Assembly (NCBI RefSeq): GCF_013314975.1
Contig: NZ_JABTYH010000016.1
Location: 1-64,000 of the forward strand
DNA length: 64,000 nt
Source: Pseudarthrobacter oxydans
GTDB taxonomy: Bacteria; Actinomycetota; Actinomycetes; Actinomycetales; Micrococcaceae
Direction: 5' to 3'
The number at the start of each line of letters is the position of its first letter. Within the stretch, counting starts at the first letter, position 1. The notes below the pieces were generated by a model, which made no database searches, was not told the DNA's origin, and worked only from the letters and a program-made list of their open reading frames with translations. Made by a program: the position numbers and the translations under genes. Positions 56,233 to 64,000 of this stretch are shown here, one piece after another.

Positions 56233-57473
56233 CTAAGAACGGGGCTTTGGTGCGAGACCACCGAGGACCGCCGTGTAATCATCAACCTCTTTGAGCCGTT
56301 CAATGTACGCGGCATGCGTCATCGTCAAGTCCGCGTGACCCAGCATGGAGGCCGCGGCTTTGTCTTCCACTTCCCTGGCGAGGAGGGTCGCCACAGTGCG
56401 CCTGAACGCGTGCGGCGTAATCAGGTGGGCGTTGTCGATTCCAGCAGCGTCTAGTGCGGCGCCAGTTGCCTCCTCACATTGGAGGCCTGCATGTAGGTTC
56501 CGCGCCTGGACCAAAACAGTGCCCCAGCTGCATTGTTGGCCGGAGATTCCGCCATTCTGCGCACGAGCACGTCAACGACGAACGCAGGCACCCGGATGAT
56601 CCGTTCGCTGCGAGCGTTCTTCAGGAGGTCTTGCCGGTACTTGGGGCCGTGCCGCGGTTCCACCAACGTGCCGGTTATGGCGATCTTTCCGACGTTCCCC
56701 GACAGATAGATGTCTTCGAGCCGGATCGCAAGTACTTCGCCGATGCGTGCCCCCGTGCCAAGCAGCACATCCACGACATCTGCGAGAACGCTGGTTGGCC
56801 GCGGACCGGAGCGCCCGGGTTCCAATCCGCAATTCCGCACGGCTTCACGGACTTCCGCGACAGTCGACTCACTGAGCCCTACAGGCTTCTTGCGTGGCTT
56901 CCTGAGGCGATCCACTTCAACCACTGGGTTGCCCCAGACATAAAGGTCGTGCCGGACTGCGTAAGACATGATCTGCCTGAGCACCGTTTTCGCCAGCCGG
57001 GCGTTCGTATGCCCTTTTCCGTGCTTCACCAGAGACCGGAGGAAGCGGTCGCACGTCGACGTGGTGATTTCCTTGATCCTCAGCGCACCGAGATCCGGTG
57101 GGATCAGGTTATGGTCGATGCTCTCGTACTGGTCCCATGTCTGTCGGCGAATTCCCTCCGTGCTCCCGACCGAGACCATCTCCCCGTTCTCGTCGACTAC
57201 TACTTCCGGAACTTCGATGCCCATGAGCCACTTTTCTGCCACGTCCTTGAGGGAGGGATTGTTGGACAAGCGTCCTTTCTCCTGCTGGCGCTGCGTCATG
57301 GACTCCAACAGTGCGGTCTCTGCCCTCCCCTTAGTCGACCCGAACTTGCTGTAGGTCCGAGTGACACCATCCCAGCCGCGGAACCGGCAACTTGCCCGCC
57401 ACTTCCCGGACGCTGCGTCCTTCTTCGCACTGATTGTCCCCCACGCCCCCAGCGGGAGGCTTGACCGCCCCAT
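56233..57473 (-). pseudogene. Tyrosine recombinase/integrase, frameshifted
   Basis: The N-terminal frame has a SAM-like core-binding domain (about 70-200) and the first catalytic Arg in LGTGARIGEVLAIRL. It stops at 56451. The C-terminal frame (to 56233) carries HAFRRTVATLL, MLGHADLTMTHAAYIERL with His, Arg, His and the nucleophilic Tyr. One lost base near 56455-56462 explains the split. ATG 57473 overlaps the excisionase stop (TGATG). The gene points away from tRNA-Thr(TGT), the probable integration target. Without repair the element cannot move by its own integrase. Confidence 0.85.
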
Positions 57474-57700
57474 CAGCCTGCTGCTTTCGAGGTATCGGCA
57501 ACCCATGCCTCAACTGCGGCACGCTGGTAGCGAACAGCGCCGTTAAGCTTCAGGGCCATCGGCCCGATGCCAGCGGACCGCCAGTTTCGGAGGGTTTTGG
57601 GAGCCACCTGCAGCCAGACGGCCACCTCGCCGGTGGTCATGAGCTGCTCTGCGTTGCCTTGGTCCGTGACCGGTCCCAAGGCCTTCATTCTCGTTGTCAT
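57473..57700 (-). CDS. Excisionase-like helix-turn-helix protein
   Basis: 75 residues from ATG 57700 with a MerR-type/HTH_17 domain: LMTTGEVAVWLQVAPKTLRN, then WRSAGIGP and VRYQRAAVEAWV. Such proteins direct integrase toward excision. It overlaps the integrase start. In-frame starts further upstream run toward the tRNA and are unlikely. Confidence 0.8.
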   Translation of the reverse strand: MTTRMKALGPVTDQGNAEQLMTTGEVAVWLQVAPKTLRNWRSAGIGPMALKLNGAVRYQRAAVEAWVADTSKAAG

Positions 57701-57840
57701 GGGGTCTTCTATGCGCCTCAAGCCCCGACGGGCGATCACCAATTTTATTGAAAGCGTGTTGTAAGCGCGTTGTGCGTCATCTTCGGGCATGAAAAACCCC
57801 TCCATATCGGGCAAAATCGCCGGAATAGAGGGGTTCCTGG

Positions 57841-57914
57841 AGCCCCCTGTCGGATTCGAACCGACGACCTACGCTTTACAAGAGCGCCGCTCTGGCCAAC
57901 TGAGCTAAGGAGGC
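57841..57914 (-). tRNA. tRNA-Thr(TGT)
   Basis: Cloverleaf on the minus strand with acceptor GCCTCCT/AGGGGGC (one G-U pair), anticodon stem GCGCT/AGCGT with loop CTTGTAA (anticodon TGT) and T-loop GGTTCGAATCC. Its 3' end faces the excisionase and integrase, so it is the likely attachment site. Confidence 0.93.
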
Positions 57915-57976
57915 GTGCCACCAGTGGATCACAGGCCAGCCGCTCACTGGCTGCAGCCCGGATAACTTCGGTGCAG

Positions 57977-58049
57977 TGCTTGTTCAGGGACTTGAACCCC
58001 GGACCTCCCGCGCGTCAGGCGGGCGCTCTACCAACTGAGCCAAACAAGC
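57977..58049 (-). tRNA. tRNA-Val(GAC)
   Basis: Cloverleaf on the minus strand with acceptor GCTTGTT/AACAAGC, anticodon stem CCCGC/GCGGG with loop CTGACGC (anticodon GAC) and T-loop GGTTCAAGTCC. Confidence 0.93.
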
Positions 58050-58211
58050 CCGGCCTATGTTCCATCCCGCCGCCGTTGACCGGCCGGACCGGCCACGGGA
58101 CATGGATCACCGAGCCGCCAGACTCCAAGGGCTGCGCATAGGCCTACGCAGCGGTGTCCAACCTTTTCTATGTGTGCGGAGGGGCCCGAAAACCTCACCG
58201 CTGGCCAGCCG

Positions 58212-58792
58212 TCAGGTGCGAAGCCGTTCGTTGACCACGGTGATGACCGGGCTATCCAGAATGATGTCAACGCCGCCCTCGTACTTCAGTGGCTCCGGTC
58301 CTGTCGGCAACTGCAGGAAGGCCTGACGCCCGTCCACGCGGTCCCCCGGGACCGGCGTGCCGGTGATCGTCCAGACCTGCACCCCGTCAGGCACCTTGAC
58401 GGGCGGTTGCCGGCCCAGGTCCAGAAGCTTGCCGACAACGGCCGCAGGGGTGGAACGCTCGGTTGCGGCTGCCCGGAGAACCTCTTCGGCCGCGGTGACC
58501 GGGTTCTCGGGCAGATTGTTGGGCCCAGCAACGGGTCAGCCATGACCTCGGCGACGTCGACGACTAAAACGCCCTGCTGCCAGTGCCACACGTCCGACCA
58601 CCACTTGCCGCCGGCCAGCCAGTACTCCCCGATGTTGGCTCGGGCGTCGCCCTCCACGCGGGTCACGTAGACGGTCAGGGTGTCCGACTCGACCCCCTGG
58701 TCGTCGACCTCCATGCAGTACACCTTGGCCAGAGTTCCGACCGCCAGGGCCTCCCACTGCTCTTCGGTTTCGATCTCGCGGGCAGCTGCCAT
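58212..58792 (-). pseudogene. Frameshifted hypothetical gene
   Basis: The first frame (MAAAREIETEEQWEALAVG, with WLAGGKWWSDVWHWQQGV) reads to LLGPT near 58527. Coding then continues in a second frame (NLPENPVTAAEEVLRAAATE, then PDGVQVWTITGTPVPGDR) to the stop at 58212. A single lost base restores a protein of about 193 residues. It has no recognised domain; the Trp-rich middle is notable. Confidence 0.6.
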
Positions 58793-58937
58793 GATGGGCC
58801 TTTCGTTGGAAAACAGTTCTGGCCCCATGTGTGCGGACCAGGCCGGTTCACTAGCCGGGCGTATCGGCCAAACTAGAAGATGCAACCTACGGCTGAGCAC
58901 TCTTTCGCCGCGACGCCCTCAGGCGTATTCTCTCGCC

Positions 58938-59618
58938 ATGTCAGACGATGATTTCAACTTCGATGACGCCATAGCGAAGAAGCATGAACTCCACTTGCTG
59001 AGCGAGAGCCACGCTCGGGAGCTGGAAGCCCACAGGGCCCTCGTGCGGCCACTGGTCGTGGCGTGGAAGACCGAAACCGAGGCTTCTGGGACAGTTCACT
59101 GGCAAGAGTTGGACGCCGGCGTGGGTGCCGCGTTCAGGGAATTCCGTTCAAGAGGGGGACGGGTCCGCTCGGATAAAAAGATATGGATACCACCCGAGCA
59201 CCCAGCCATCGGCAAAGTGGGGCTCGATGAGTACTGTATGCCCGTCCCTGCCATCGAGTATCGCTTTTGGTCGTCCTACGAATCAGATCGGGCAAGGAAA
59301 GCAGTGCACGAGACCGAGTGCGAGACAGCAAGACGGCAAATGGCCAAGAAATGGGATGCCAAGTACCGGCGGTTTGACTGCATCGAATTCCATTCAGTGC
59401 CCAGCCAGATGTATGCCTCAAGAGGTTGGGTTTTTCACGATGCCCAAGATGGGCGCACGTACTTCTTTCAAGCCCCAAAAGCAACGTGGATGCCACCTCC
59501 TTCGCTCCAACAGATACGGGAGCGGTTGGTTGACATGTTGTACGAACATATGAGGAAGCACCATAAGAACCAGTTGGGCGTCGACCCAAAGGGACCTCCG
59601 GCAACCGCGTCGGGGTAA
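58938..59618 (+). CDS. Hypothetical protein
   Basis: 226 residues from ATG 58938 (MSDDDFNFDDAIAKKHELH). The N-terminus is acidic, the middle rich in Trp and charged residues (ASGTVHWQELDAGVGAAFRE). The C-terminal third is basic. No domain recognised. Its 3' end overlaps the tRNA-Pro(CGG) gene on the other strand by 9 bases. Confidence 0.55.
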   Translation: MSDDDFNFDDAIAKKHELHLLSESHARELEAHRALVRPLVVAWKTETEASGTVHWQELDAGVGAAFREFRSRGGRVRSDKKIWIPPEHPAIGKVGLDEYCMPVPAIEYRFWSSYESDRARKAVHETECETARRQMAKKWDAKYRRFDCIEFHSVPSQMYASRGWVFHDAQDGRTYFFQAPKATWMPPPSLQQIRERLVDMLYEHMRKHHKNQLGVDPKGPPATASG

Positions 59619-59683
59619 CAGGATTTGAACCTGCGACCTCATCGTCCCGAACGATGCGCGCTACCAAGCTGCGCCATACCCCG
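59610..59683 (-). tRNA. tRNA-Pro(CGG)
   Basis: Cloverleaf on the minus strand with acceptor CGGGGTA/TACCCCG, anticodon stem ATCGT/ACGAT with loop TCGGG (anticodon CGG) and T-loop GGTTCAAATCC. Confidence 0.92.
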
Positions 59684-59694
59684 GTGTTGCTGCG

Positions 59695-59747
59695 AGCCCT
59701 CTGCCAGGTTCGAACTGGCGACCTTCTGATTACGAAACAGACGCTCT
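59695..59747 (-). pseudogene. 3' fragment of tRNA-Thr(CGT), probable attachment scar
   Basis: On the minus strand 53 bases match the 3' part of a tRNA-Thr: end of the D-arm (AGAGCG), anticodon arm TCTGTTTCGTAATCAGA (CGT), T-arm GCCAGTTCGAACCTGGC and acceptor strand AGAGGGCT. The 5' acceptor strand and most of the D-arm are absent and replaced by unrelated sequence. This is what tRNA-targeting elements leave at their distal end. The body differs from tRNA-Thr(CGT) at 30893. Confidence 0.8.
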
Positions 59748-59822
59748 GAAAACGTCGGCGGTGACCCCCAGGAAGAGAGCTGCTGCGAGGAGTGCTATTT
59801 GGGTGGCTCGAAGGATCGTCAT
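59730..59822 (-). CDS. Small hydrophobic peptide ending inside the tRNA fragment
   Basis: 30 codons from ATG 59822: MTILRATQIALLAAALFLG, then a few residues, with the last codons and the TAA supplied by the tRNA-Thr fragment. It looks like the N-terminal signal or membrane helix of a gene whose 3' part was replaced at the attachment junction. It may also be untranslated. Confidence 0.35.
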   Translation of the reverse strand: MTILRATQIALLAAALFLGVTADVFRASVS

Positions 59823-59918
59823 GCCGCCAATGTGTGCGGATGTGACAGATACCTTCCCCGCGTGTACCCATAAGGACTGGCCCAACTCGTTCAAGGGGCC
59901 GTCATTGAACGGGGCTGC

Positions 59919-61571
59919 TTATGGTGCCGGTGTGGGAAGGGTTGAACACAGCATTCTCGCATCACCCCAGACTGCTTTCTGGGTTGTCTGCTTGCTCGCT
60001 TCGGCCAGGTAGGTGACGATCTTGAATCTGAAGACACCGGTCAGATCCACACTGACCTTTTGGGGCACTCCGGTGTTGAAGACGCCAAGGTCTTCGGTAG
60101 CGCCGCCCTCGCGTTCCAGGAGGAAGCGGGCCTTGACGGACGCCGAGCTGTCATCGAGACCGATGGTGGCCTCGAATGTCGTGCACTTGGTGTAGGCATT
60201 CCACAATGCCGTGCTTCGAACGCCGTTGCTGGCGAGTCGCATGATGAAACTTCTGGGGTAAACGTCTCCCGAGATACTTGCGGGGCCCCATTGAAAGCCG
60301 GTACAGCCCCCGGTACAGCCTCCGCTTTCAATTTCGGTCTGGACGTAAACCATGTCGGCCAAGTAGTACCAGGAGGGACTTGCAGCAGCTGGCCGGCTCG
60401 TAGCCGTTGGGCTGGGTGCGGTTGACGACGCGCTCGGGGTGGGAGTTGGCGTTGGCGTCGGTGTCGGGGTCGGAGTCGTGGACGGCGATGGTGTGGGGCT
60501 TTGCTCCGAAAGTGTTGGAGTTGGTGTGACAGCCGGCGGGGTCGCTACGGCTCCAGGGCGCAGCTGTGACATCACCAGGACCACGATCGCTGTCAGGACA
60601 GCAAGAACGAGCACCGCGGGCACCCAGTGTCGCCGTCTGGGAGCCGCCGCCGCGGCTGGCGCATGTTCCGGGGCAGACGGGACGGGGCGCGTAGCGCCGC
60701 CGTCTGCCATGACTGGAACCGCTGCAGTCAAGCCTTCCCGTTCGGCCCTGCGGAAGGCGTCGAACAGCTCCGACGCCGCAGGACGGCGCGCCGGGTCCTG
60801 GCTGAGCGCAGCCAGGATTTCGGCAGTCAGGGATCCTGCGAAGTTTCCGTCCGGAGTTCCCTGTCGCGGCGACCGCCCAGTGAAGAGCCAGAGAGCGACG
60901 GCACCGAAGGCCCAGATGTCCGAGGCCCTGCTGGCCGGCGCCCCGTCAAGGAGTTCCCGCGCCATGAACGGTCGACTGCCGATCAAGGCTTGCGATTTGG
61001 TCGCATCGGGGTCCAAGTGTGATTCAGCGATTCCGAAGTCTGCCACGTACGGCTCATGGTTGCTGTCAAGGAGGATGTTTGACGGCTTCAGGTCTCTGTG
61101 GATGATGGCAGCCGGCCCGTGCAGATAAGTCAGCGCTGACAGGACGCCCGTGAGGATCGCCACCTTGTCGGCCTCGGACAGCGTCCCGGACGCGCTGGCC
61201 GTCTGCAGATCTTGGCCTTCGATGTATCGCATGACCAGGTAGAGCTGCTCGTCCTCATTGATGGTGTCAATGACGGGAACGATGCGTGCGTGATTGAGCG
61301 GGGCCTGGTTCGATGCCTCCCGCTCCAGCCGCCGCCTGTTCCCGGGCCCGCCGACAGCGTTGTCGCTGAGCCCTTTGATGGCCACCACTCGGCCGTGTTT
61401 CCTGTCGAGCGCCTTCCAGACCTCGCCCATTCCCCCTCTGTCGATCAGTTCAAGGAGTTCGTATCTCCCGCTGTCGAGCAGTTGTCCTGCGTGCACCCTT
61501 ACCGCCTCCCCGCCCCGCAGGGCGTCCAAGTTGCGCCGGTCATCCCCGGCGGTCAGTGGCTGTACTGTCAC
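59919..61571 (-). CDS. Membrane Ser/Thr protein kinase with extracellular NPCBM-like domain
   Basis: 550 residues. The kinase domain (about 35-290) has the Gly-rich loop LIDRGGMGEVW, VAIK lysine (near 64), IHRDLKPSNILLD and VADFGIAE. The activation segment GSRPFMARE departs from the usual GT-x-YM-x-PE. A membrane helix (VLVLAVLTAIVVLVM, about 317-332) follows, then a Thr/Pro repeat linker and an extracellular domain ending VFRFKIVTYL...AVWGDARML, typical of NPCBM carbohydrate-binding modules. It overlaps the upstream FHA gene by 32 bases, so kinase and phosphothreonine reader are co-expressed. It could sense glycans outside the cell. Confidence 0.85.
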   Translation of the reverse strand: MTVQPLTAGDDRRNLDALRGGEAVRVHAGQLLDSGRYELLELIDRGGMGEVWKALDRKHGRVVAIKGLSDNAVGGPGNRRRLEREASNQAPLNHARIVPVIDTINEDEQLYLVMRYIEGQDLQTASASGTLSEADKVAILTGVLSALTYLHGPAAIIHRDLKPSNILLDSNHEPYVADFGIAESHLDPDATKSQALIGSRPFMARELLDGAPASRASDIWAFGAVALWLFTGRSPRQGTPDGNFAGSLTAEILAALSQDPARRPAASELFDAFRRAEREGLTAAVPVMADGGATRPVPSAPEHAPAAAAAPRRRHWVPAVLVLAVLTAIVVLVMSQLRPGAVATPPAVTPTPTLSEQSPTPSPSTTPTPTPTPTPTPTPSASSTAPSPTATSRPAAASPSWYYLADMVYVQTEIESGGCTGGCTGFQWGPASISGDVYPRSFIMRLASNGVRSTALWNAYTKCTTFEATIGLDDSSASVKARFLLEREGGATEDLGVFNTGVPQKVSVDLTGVFRFKIVTYLAEASKQTTQKAVWGDARMLCSTLPTPAP

Positions 61572-62418
61572 CGATCACGGCGGCGCCTTCGTCGAAACGG
61601 ATGGGGTCCGCATCGCCAATCCTGATGATCGAACCCGACGACAGCGGGGTGGGTCCTGTGATTTTTTGTCCGTCAACCCTGGTCGGATTGGTGGTCCTCT
61701 CCAGGGGCTCCAGCACCCAACTGTCGCGCGAGTATCGGATGACGGCATGACGTGCGGAGATCGTCTCATGGATGGTGCGGATCTGGTTTTCCTCCCCCCG
61801 GCCCAGCCGGTAGGGAGCTTCACGGGGCCGGAGCGTCCATTCTTTCCCTTGGAACGTTATCCAGGCCAGTCCATTCAGGGGCTCGGTCCGCGAGATGTCA
61901 TCCACGGGATTGCCCTCGGTGGTGATGGTTCGGGTCAACCCGTCCCGGGCCACTTCGTAGGACAGCTCCGGCCGAAGCCGCTTCCGGCTCTCGTCCGGCC
62001 AAACGGCAACCGGGACGGGATCTTCACCTGGCGGGTACCAGCCCTGTTTCAGTGCGTACTTGTGGCGATAGTCTGCCAGTTGCCGGGCAAATTCTGCGAT
62101 GCCGAATTGCTGGGCAAAACGGAAGTCCTCGACAGGCATCGCCAAGGTTACTTTGCGGACCGGCATGACCGACCCGGATGGGCCTTTTACTCCGGTCTGG
62201 CGCAAGATGGCACGGTAGCGGAGGTTCATCCGCCAGGGTGTGAGGGGGCCCGCGTCCAGGTCCTTACGCAGGTAATCGCGCGCCGCGCTGAGGGTGCTGA
62301 CGTTGTGCAGCCTTCCAACGTGGTGAAAGAAGAAAAAGGCTGCGGCCACGGGCAGGGCGATGAAGAAACCGATGACGACAAGAAAACCGACGAACTCGTT
62401 CACGTCATCTTCCTCCAC
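61540..62418 (-). CDS. FHA-domain membrane protein
   Basis: 292 residues. An N-terminal membrane helix (FLVVIGFFIALPVAAAFFFF) is followed by a DUF-like middle region and an FHA domain at about 200-275: YRLGRGEENQIR, ISARHAVIRY, SWVLEPLERTTNPTRVDG, LSSGSIIRIGD. The FHA Arg, Ser-x-x-His and Asn/Thr positions are kept, so phosphothreonine binding is likely. It overlaps and precedes the kinase gene. Confidence 0.82.
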   Translation of the reverse strand: MEEDDVNEFVGFLVVIGFFIALPVAAAFFFFHHVGRLHNVSTLSAARDYLRKDLDAGPLTPWRMNLRYRAILRQTGVKGPSGSVMPVRKVTLAMPVEDFRFAQQFGIAEFARQLADYRHKYALKQGWYPPGEDPVPVAVWPDESRKRLRPELSYEVARDGLTRTITTEGNPVDDISRTEPLNGLAWITFQGKEWTLRPREAPYRLGRGEENQIRTIHETISARHAVIRYSRDSWVLEPLERTTNPTRVDGQKITGPTPLSSGSIIRIGDADPIRFDEGAAVIGDSTATDRRG

Positions 62419-62558
62419 GCCGGCACCGTTGGAATCTGGGATCAGCGTACTGCGTGCATCCTCTCGCGTGAATAAGTGGCGCGTTGATGACGTCCCCGGG
62501 TCGCAGCTCTGAAGAACGGCTGCATCGGTTCCACCTCACTACGGCGCGTTGCGAAGGG

Positions 62559-62939
62559 TTAGGCTGCCTGCGGGTGGGCGATGCCGCGTGTCCCGGCAAG
62601 AATCCGCTCTATAACGCCTGCGGCCCAGGCTGGGGAGAAGTCCTGGGCGAGAGAGCCGCCGGCCGCCTCATACGAGATGACGGCATCGGCGAAGTCTGCG
62701 CCGAGGACCGGATCGGTCAATTCGATGATGCGTTGCCCGGAAGCGAGACGGAAAACCTCTTTGCGCAGATGCGGGGAAATAGTCCGTGGGTCGGTGGTGT
62801 TGGCGTAGGTCAGCGCCTCTTCCAGGCGCGTGTCCGATGGCTCGGTCCCGGCATGGAGGTACAGCGATGCGGCGAACCGGAAGTCACTGCTGGTGCCGAT
62901 GCGCTCGAGCTCGCGTTCTTTGAACCAGTCGTATGTCAT
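62559..62939 (-). CDS. Hypothetical protein
   Basis: 126 residues from ATG 62939 (MTYDWFKERELERIGTSSDF). Predicted helical; no domain recognised. Divergent from the 63005 gene and upstream of the FHA/kinase pair. Longer in-frame start at 63065 would overlap the divergent gene. Confidence 0.5.
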   Translation of the reverse strand: MTYDWFKERELERIGTSSDFRFAASLYLHAGTEPSDTRLEEALTYANTTDPRTISPHLRKEVFRLASGQRIIELTDPVLGADFADAVISYEAAGGSLAQDFSPAWAAGVIERILAGTRGIAHPQAA

Positions 62940-63004
62940 GAGTTGAATGTGTACGGCGAGAACCCTGCTGCGCCACGGGAAGCTCCAGTCCGGCATCCGC
63001 ACAC

Positions 63005-63364
63005 ATGACGGACATGACCTCCAAGACTGCCGTTGACCTGGCCAGAACCGCATCCCGTCTGGCATCCGCCCGCGCCTACTTCGCCCGTCTGGGGTTCCTT
63101 CACGCTACCGGGCCCACCTCGCCCGACGGCGGACCGGAACTGCCCGGTGTGGACCTGCCGGAGGTCACCGGTCAGATCCGTTTCATCGACGAGCACGGCC
63201 ACCGTGTCACCGCATACCGCCGCGGCCGCTCCAACTGGGTCCTTGACCACACAGACCACGCCGGCGGCGAAGTCCTCCGTTTCTTTTCTACTCCCCAGCT
63301 GGTCAGGGAGCTGAACAACCGCAGCGAAATCGCTGTCGAGGTGACCAATGGGATTACTGCCTGA
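63005..63364 (+). CDS. Hypothetical protein
   Basis: 119 residues (MTDMTSKTAVDLARTASRLA at the start), with a beta segment GQIRFIDEHGHRVTAYRRGR. Overlaps the next start by 17 bases. First of four tightly packed unknown genes running off the window. Confidence 0.5.
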   Translation: MTDMTSKTAVDLARTASRLASARAYFARLGFLHATGPTSPDGGPELPGVDLPEVTGQIRFIDEHGHRVTAYRRGRSNWVLDHTDHAGGEVLRFFSTPQLVRELNNRSEIAVEVTNGITA

Positions 63365-63581
63365 ACCGGCACCCGCCGGCGACCTGCTGAACGAGGCCCT
63401 GGAGAAGGTTGCCCCGGGCAGCGTTGAGGCCCGGGCGCTCCACCGCGGCCTGCGCCAGCTGGAAGGCTTCGCGGGCGAGGACCTGGCGGCGAAATCGGTA
63501 CGGGCAGTCTCCGAGGCAATCCTCACCGCACGCAAAATTACCGGTCGCAGGGACAGGGTCAAATTGCCTTCCCGGGGGTGA
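63348..63581 (+). CDS. Hypothetical protein
   Basis: 77 residues, helical, with LLNEALEKVAPGSVEARALH near residue 13. No domain recognised. Confidence 0.45.
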   Translation: MGLLPEPAPAGDLLNEALEKVAPGSVEARALHRGLRQLEGFAGEDLAAKSVRAVSEAILTARKITGRRDRVKLPSRG

Positions 63582-63612
63582 CCCGCAGCCCGTTCGTCGC
63601 CCGTCCGTACAC

Positions 63613-63927
63613 ATGGGCCTTATGCACTCAGAACAAGCCTCGTCCGGCGCGAACACCTTCGCCGTCGCAGACGCCACCACCTTTGAGGAGCTCGTCGAGC
63701 TCCTTCATCAGATCAACCGAGAGCACCTCGTCTCCCACGTCGCCATCATCGCCCAAGGGCGCATGTATTCAGCCTTCCACATCGAAAATCAGGGGTGGAT
63801 CATGGAAGACGGCAGTCCCGAAGAACGGATGATCCTCAGCCGCGGCCAGTGGGCTTACAAACCTCTTGCTCTCTCCCGCATCTGGAGCGGCCCTTACACG
63901 GTGCTGTATGTCGAGGGTGTCCAGTGA
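63613..63927 (+). CDS. Hypothetical protein
   Basis: 104 residues from ATG 63613 (MGLMHSEQASSGANTFAVAD). A TTFEELVELLHQINREHL helix is followed by beta strands. ATG 63622 is an equally likely start. Its stop overlaps the next GTG (GTGA). Confidence 0.5.
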   Translation: MGLMHSEQASSGANTFAVADATTFEELVELLHQINREHLVSHVAIIAQGRMYSAFHIENQGWIMEDGSPEERMILSRGQWAYKPLALSRIWSGPYTVLYVEGVQ

Positions 63928-64000
63928 ACGCCCTCGAAGCAATCCGCGCCAGACTGAGTGCGGTTGGCCCGGCAGCGTGGGCTGTGATGGACGTCAATGA
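63924..64000 (+). CDS. Hypothetical protein, truncated by window end
   Basis: Open frame from GTG 63924 coupled to the previous gene (VNALEAIRARLSAVGPAAWA). Only the first 25 residues are visible. Confidence 0.4.
   Translation, partial: MNALEAIRARLSAVGPAAWAVMDVN

Overview
The window looks like chromosome of a high-GC actinobacterium of the Micrococcaceae, most probably Arthrobacter or Pseudarthrobacter. This rests on gene content (GlgE-pathway glycogen genes, senX3-regX3-phoU, carD-ispD-ispF-cysS-rlmB), frequent GTG/TTG starts and GC-rich third positions. It is an inference from the families; no database was searched.

Positions 1-30965 are ordinary core chromosome with intact reading frames. 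First comes an alpha-glucan cluster: a maltokinase-branching enzyme fusion, treS and glgE in one tightly coupled minus-strand operon, with glgP divergent to it and glgX further on. Between glgP and glgX lie a pyruvate dehydrogenase/oxidase-like TPP enzyme and a secreted ribonuclease with a barstar-type inhibitor. Together these enzymes would convert trehalose to maltose, maltose-1-phosphate and branched glucan, and break glucan down again. Next are housekeeping genes (rlmB, cysS, ispF, ispD, carD), a lipoprotein, the phosphate-sensing senX3-regX3 pair divergent from phoU with a PHO-box-like repeat between them, gpmA, a methyltransferase, a DUF2516 protein, a PLP enzyme of sulfur amino acid metabolism, tmk-holB and a secreted tripeptidyl-peptidase-like hydrolase. 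This block ends at tRNA-Thr(CGT).

Positions about 30966-57840 form an accessory island lying between tRNA-Thr(CGT) on the plus strand and tRNA-Thr(TGT) on the minus strand. A tyrosine integrase (frameshifted) and an excisionase lie next to the latter. The first half of the island is a patchwork: small unknown genes, a metallophosphoesterase, an iteron-like repeat field, gene fragments, a zinc-finger/Vsr-like nuclease, a broken Xre/RES toxin-antitoxin remnant, a G1-like secreted peptidase, an extra tRNA-Pro(TGG) and an IS3-family element.

The second half is a defence cluster with two parts. The first is a restriction-modification locus with one C5-cytosine methyltransferase between two endonucleases of different families (NaeI-like and NgoMIV-like). 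The second is a four-gene operon encoding an 1813-residue DEAD/DUF1998 helicase, two proteins of unknown fold and a Cas4/RecB-like nuclease with a four-cysteine cluster. It resembles Druantia type II but carries an extra nuclease.

Positions 57841-59747 hold a tRNA cluster (Thr, Val, Pro) with two unrelated small loci, one of them frameshifted. A 3' fragment of another tRNA-Thr(CGT) at 59695-59747 marks the edge of a second integrated element. That element runs to the right end of the window and carries a Ser/Thr kinase with an extracellular domain, an FHA protein and a string of small unknown genes. Broken genes are confined to the part right of position 31000.
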